The notes under the pieces were generated by a model, which searched no databases, was not told where the DNA came from, and saw nothing but the letters and a program-made list of their open reading frames with translations. Below are positions 38,523-41,373 of a stretch of 41,373 nucleotides of DNA, piece by piece. Source of the DNA: Pseudoalteromonas sp. MMG010 (GTDB lineage: Bacteria > Pseudomonadota > Gammaproteobacteria > Enterobacterales > Alteromonadaceae); the NCBI RefSeq assembly GCF_018100905.1, contig NZ_JAGJEG010000020.1, forward strand, positions 1-41,373, given 5' to 3'. The position numbers and the translations under genes were made by a program. Numbering within the stretch: position 1 is the stretch's first letter; every line of letters begins with the position of its first letter.

Positions 38523-38960
38523 ATGCAAGGGTTAATTCAACGTGTTACAGGTGCTTCTGTCAGTATCAACAATCAGGTAGTAGGCGAGATCCAGCAAGGA
38601 TTACTTTTATTATTAGGCGTTGAGAGAATTGACGATGAAAAAAGTGCAGATAAACTACTTAAAAAAGTAACTAGCTATCGTGTGTTTAGTGATGAAAACG
38701 ACAAAATGAACCTTAGCCTTAACGATATTGGTGGCGAGCTACTAATTGTTTCTCAATTTACTCTTGCTGCCAATACCGAAAAAGGATTGCGCCCTAGCTT
38801 TTCCAGTGCAGCCGCACCAGAGCAAGCCAAAGCTATTTATAACTATTTTGTAAACCAAGCAAGTAAGCTCAATATTACAATCGCCTGCGGGCAATTTGGT
38901 GCCGATATGCAAGTAAGTTTATGTAATGATGGGCCAGTAACATTTTTACTTACTAGCTAA
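38523..38960 (+). CDS. dtd: D-aminoacyl-tRNA deacylase
   Basis: DTD, 145 residues, removes D-amino acids (and glycine mischarged on tRNA-Ala) from tRNA. The two family motifs are visible: [17 protein letters not shown] with the active-site Thr, and the Gly-cis-Pro motif [11 protein letters not shown] at the C-terminus. Standard length. It is 3 bases after yihY, so probably co-translated. Confidence 0.97.
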   Translation: MQGLIQRVTGASVSINNQVVGEIQQGLLLLLGVERIDDEKSADKLLKKVTSYRVFSDENDKMNLSLNDIGGELLIVSQFTLAANTEKGLRPSFSSAAAPEQAKAIYNYFVNQASKLNITIACGQFGADMQVSLCNDGPVTFLLTS

Positions 38961-39067
38961 CAGCTGCTTCACCAAAGTCGTATTTAAGCTTAAAGCACAA
39001 TACCGTATGCTTAACCCCTTTATAGAGCAAAAAATTAACGTTTTAACTTATTTAATCTGGAGTAATT

Positions 39068-39964
39068 ATGTTTCAAGTGAGCACCCCTCAAAGTAGCGAA
39101 GACTGGCAAGCCTATTATTCCTTACGCTGGCAAGTACTACGTGCTCCGTGGAACGAACCTCGCGGCTCTGAGCAAGATGATTTAGAACAAGATTCAGAGC
39201 ATCGCTTTATAAAAAACAATGATCACGAAGTGCTTGGTGTCGCACGCCTACATTTTAATAATCACCAACAAGCACAAGTACGTTATATGGCTGTTGCTGA
39301 AAATGCTCGAAACCAACATATCGGCAGCCGTTTACTACACGAATTAGAAAAACTTGCATGGACTCAAAATGCTAACGAACTTGTATTATTTGCCAGAGAG
39401 CGAGCACTTACATTTTATAAGCGCCATGGCTATGAAATAAAAGAAAAAGCACATTTAGCCTACAACGATATCCAACATTGGAAAATGATCAAGCAAAAGC
39501 CTTCAGAGCCCGGTTGGTTTCGCCACCCCGCTTGGACGCAAACACTACAAAATATATGGCGTGAATCGATTCCAATAAGTGATGCTATGGGTATTAAAAT
39601 AGAGAGCTATACTGATTGGCAGTTTACAACAACAGCAGATTTAAATGCCAACCTAAACCCGCACAACACTATGTTCGCAGGGTCTATCTATAGCTTAGCT
39701 AGTTTAACAGGCTGGGGAGCAGCATACCTTGCACTAAAAGAGGCTGGCTTAGCAGGTAATATAGTATTAGCAAATGCAAATATTAATTACTTACAGCCAT
39801 TATTAAATGAGCCAAGAGCTCGTGTAGATTTAAATACCTGTAAGGGCAAATTAGAAGAACTTACTCACATCGGTAAAGCGACGTATTTAGTACCAGTGAT
39901 TATCTATGATGGTGAGCATATCGTTGCAGAGTTTGAAGGGTTATTTGTTATAAAACAAGCCTAG
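39068..39964 (+). CDS. GNAT plus hotdog fusion, YiiD family
   Basis: Two-domain protein of 298 residues. The N-terminal GNAT acetyltransferase domain (about 1-145) has an acetyl-CoA loop at NQHIGSRLLHELE. The C-terminal YiiD_C hotdog (thioesterase-like) domain (about 150-298) has NPHNTMFAGSIYSLASLTGW. E. coli YiiD has the same fusion and has been linked to fatty-acid initiation through malonyl-ACP decarboxylation; I rate that functional link from memory as moderate. It lies 107 bases after dtd, with TGGAG as RBS, continuing the E. coli order yihY-dtd-yiiD. Confidence 0.88.
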   Translation: MFQVSTPQSSEDWQAYYSLRWQVLRAPWNEPRGSEQDDLEQDSEHRFIKNNDHEVLGVARLHFNNHQQAQVRYMAVAENARNQHIGSRLLHELEKLAWTQNANELVLFARERALTFYKRHGYEIKEKAHLAYNDIQHWKMIKQKPSEPGWFRHPAWTQTLQNIWRESIPISDAMGIKIESYTDWQFTTTADLNANLNPHNTMFAGSIYSLASLTGWGAAYLALKEAGLAGNIVLANANINYLQPLLNEPRARVDLNTCKGKLEELTHIGKATYLVPVIIYDGEHIVAEFEGLFVIKQA

Positions 39965-39972
39965 TAAAATAC

Positions 39973-40002
39973 ACCCAAGCTAAAAAAGAGCTTAGCTTGG
40001 GT
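39973..40002. terminator. Hairpin between yiiD and pldA
   Basis: A 10-bp perfect stem (ACCCAAGCTA / TAGCTTGGGT, 10-nt loop) lies between two convergent genes. The minus-strand transcript continues with GUAUUUUAC, a weak U-run. It probably marks the shared 3' end. Confidence 0.6.
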
Positions 40003-40007
40003 TACCA

Positions 40008-41045
40008 TCACAATAAATCAGTTAAAACAATCCCTAAACCAATTCTTTCAATATCAGCATTGTAATCGATTAAACTTTCACCATATCCATTAAAGTACTG
40101 GGCATAGCCTCTGACACGGCCCCATAAAGGGAATGACCAATCGAGTTGAATAGCCCCTCTATTTTCAGAATTTAAGTTATTACGAGCCATAAAACTAAAC
40201 TCATGCTGAGCCATTCTATAAGCTCCCGAAAACTCAAAGTAGCCCATATATTTATAAATATCTGGGTTATCATCGCCATCAGCAGAAAGTGATTCTGTTT
40301 TTTCATCTTCAGGAATGCGATACCACGGTTTAAAACTAAATACGAAGCCCCTATTCTCCCAAATAAAGTCAGCATAAATGCGGTTCCATGAACGAGAGTT
40401 TGGTTGACTGCGTCCATTAGACTGATGAGAGAAGCCCAATACGATGGCCATTTCATCGCCCCACAAAACATTTTCAGAGTCTAAAAAGTTCACCCAAAAT
40501 ATTTCAGGTTCATAGTTGGTCTCCCTAAAAGGAGATGAAATATCTTTGTTATATACTTGCCAGTAAGACTGTAAAGTAAAGCCAAAAAACACTCCCTGAT
40601 CTTCATCATCAAACCCATCATATAAAGGGACTTTAATTGATAATTGATATTTTGCTTCTAAATTATCTAACGGTTCACCACTATCATCATCACTAAGTTC
40701 ATCAAAGCCATCAAACGGGCGTGCATTAGGGTGGGATACATATGACACAGGCAATATATAATTACGACGATGTGGCGTTATTACGTTGCGGTTTTTACCA
40801 CTCACCTTTTCACGGGCCATACGCTTATCTAAAAAGGAAAGTTGTTTCGATTCTTCCAGTGCCGTACATTTTTCTTTCAGCTCAGCTATAGTTTGCTTTT
40901 CATCGCCGGCAATTACTTCATTCAGAACACATTGCTTGACTAAATCAATCCCGCTGTCTTGTTCATTCTCTCTATCAATAGACTCTTGGGCTAATCCAGA
41001 AGAGAGGTATAGCGCAGGGATCATAAATATATAACGCCAATTCAT
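40008..41045 (-). CDS. pldA: Outer-membrane phospholipase A
   Basis: OMPLA, 345 residues, is an outer-membrane beta-barrel that hydrolyses phospholipids mislocalised to the outer leaflet. The catalytic motif GFSHQSNGRSQPNSRSWNR contains H207, S209 and N221, equivalent to E. coli His142, Ser144 and Asn156. A signal peptide (cleavage probably after GLA, about residue 19) is followed by a 75-residue extension not in the E. coli enzyme (289 residues). That extension carries two cysteines (C39, C60) that could form a disulfide, and an acidic stretch follows at 113-130. The RBS AAGGAAC precedes the ATG. It is monocistronic. Confidence 0.93.
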   Translation of the reverse strand: MNWRYIFMIPALYLSSGLAQESIDRENEQDSGIDLVKQCVLNEVIAGDEKQTIAELKEKCTALEESKQLSFLDKRMAREKVSGKNRNVITPHRRNYILPVSYVSHPNARPFDGFDELSDDDSGEPLDNLEAKYQLSIKVPLYDGFDDEDQGVFFGFTLQSYWQVYNKDISSPFRETNYEPEIFWVNFLDSENVLWGDEMAIVLGFSHQSNGRSQPNSRSWNRIYADFIWENRGFVFSFKPWYRIPEDEKTESLSADGDDNPDIYKYMGYFEFSGAYRMAQHEFSFMARNNLNSENRGAIQLDWSFPLWGRVRGYAQYFNGYGESLIDYNADIERIGLGIVLTDLL

Positions 41046-41373
41046 AGTAGTTCCTTGTAGTAAACTGTAAATGCTGCTTTATATAATAACATAGCCACCT
41101 TTATGGACTATGACCAATTATACTACTAACCACCTAATAACGATCATCTACACTCAATTTAAAACGTAAAAACCCGAGCCAACACGCTAAGTTTACTTAA
41201 ACTTACAACCTAAATCTTGCCGTAATGACTACCATGTTAGAACGTATTTTTAGCTTCTCATTTTCTTCTCTTTGTGAGCAATGGTTTTGGTTTTTAGTGA
41301 TTAAGACAAATTTGCACAAAGAGGCGCTGCGCTTTAGAGTAGTGATTTAGTGACTAAGCCATTACTTTTAATG
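41046..41373. other. Intergenic region upstream of pldA
   Basis: 328 bases to the window edge. The part next to pldA must hold its promoter (an AT-rich TATTATATAAAG lies at about 41073-41084 on the minus strand), but no full promoter was resolved. A 41-codon plus-strand ORF (41225-41350) begins MTTMLERIFSFSF and has no good RBS. I do not call it a gene. Confidence 0.5.

Noticed and set aside
1..41373. Mobile elements, CRISPR arrays, prophage or a genomic island
   Set aside because: No transposase, integrase, spaced repeats or att-like duplication next to tRNA-Trp was seen; gene content is core-like throughout.

Overview
The window is an ordinary-looking chromosomal stretch of a marine gammaproteobacterium, most likely Pseudoalteromonas or a close Alteromonadales relative. 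This rests on the AT-rich composition, the gammaproteobacterial sizes and motifs of RpoB, RpoC, FusA, AcnB and YihY, the tRNA-Trp/secE/nusG arrangement, and a VC1184-type PLP enzyme. No insertion sequence, prophage, CRISPR array or rRNA gene is visible. The genus call is inference, not a database match.

Positions 1 to about 15,700 are all on the minus strand and hold the classic transcription/translation supercluster. In transcription order it reads tRNA-Trp, secE, nusG, terminator, rplK, rplA, rplJ (own promoter and L10 leader), rplL, attenuator, rpoB, rpoC, terminator/promoter overlap, rpsL, rpsG, fusA. Regulatory elements are well preserved: sigma-70 promoters before tRNA-Trp, rplJ and rpsL, a hairpin plus U-run after rplL, and an unusual terminator whose 5' arm overlaps the rpsL promoter.

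Positions 15,814-23,782 hold deoC (minus) and a divergent sulfate-assimilation operon: cysG, cysD, cysN, an SLC13-type sulfate permease with RCK domains, cysC and cysQ. It covers uptake, activation to APS and PAPS, PAP disposal and siroheme for sulfite reductase. A LysR-type T-N11-A dyad sits where CysB would be expected to act.

Positions 23,841-32,287 are minus strand. They hold a two-gene unit (a 2OG-Fe amino-acid dioxygenase of the PF10014 type plus a class V PLP enzyme), acnB with a candidate Fur box far upstream, an OmpA-family porin, and selO with a 3-methyladenine DNA glycosylase-like gene.

Positions 32,387-36,775 are the most interesting region. A sigma-70 promoter and a clear lysine riboswitch drive a tight four-gene operon: dapA, a short dapD, a divergent lysA-type PLP decarboxylase, and an M14-family AstE/AspA-like zinc deacylase. 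It looks like a lysine-controlled alternative branch of the diaminopimelate pathway in which an M14 enzyme may do the desuccinylation normally done by DapE. It could instead be a related specialised pathway.

The right end holds a DUF2959 lipoprotein, the conserved yihY-dtd-yiiD cluster, an outer-membrane phospholipase A (pldA), and about 330 bp with only a doubtful 41-codon ORF.
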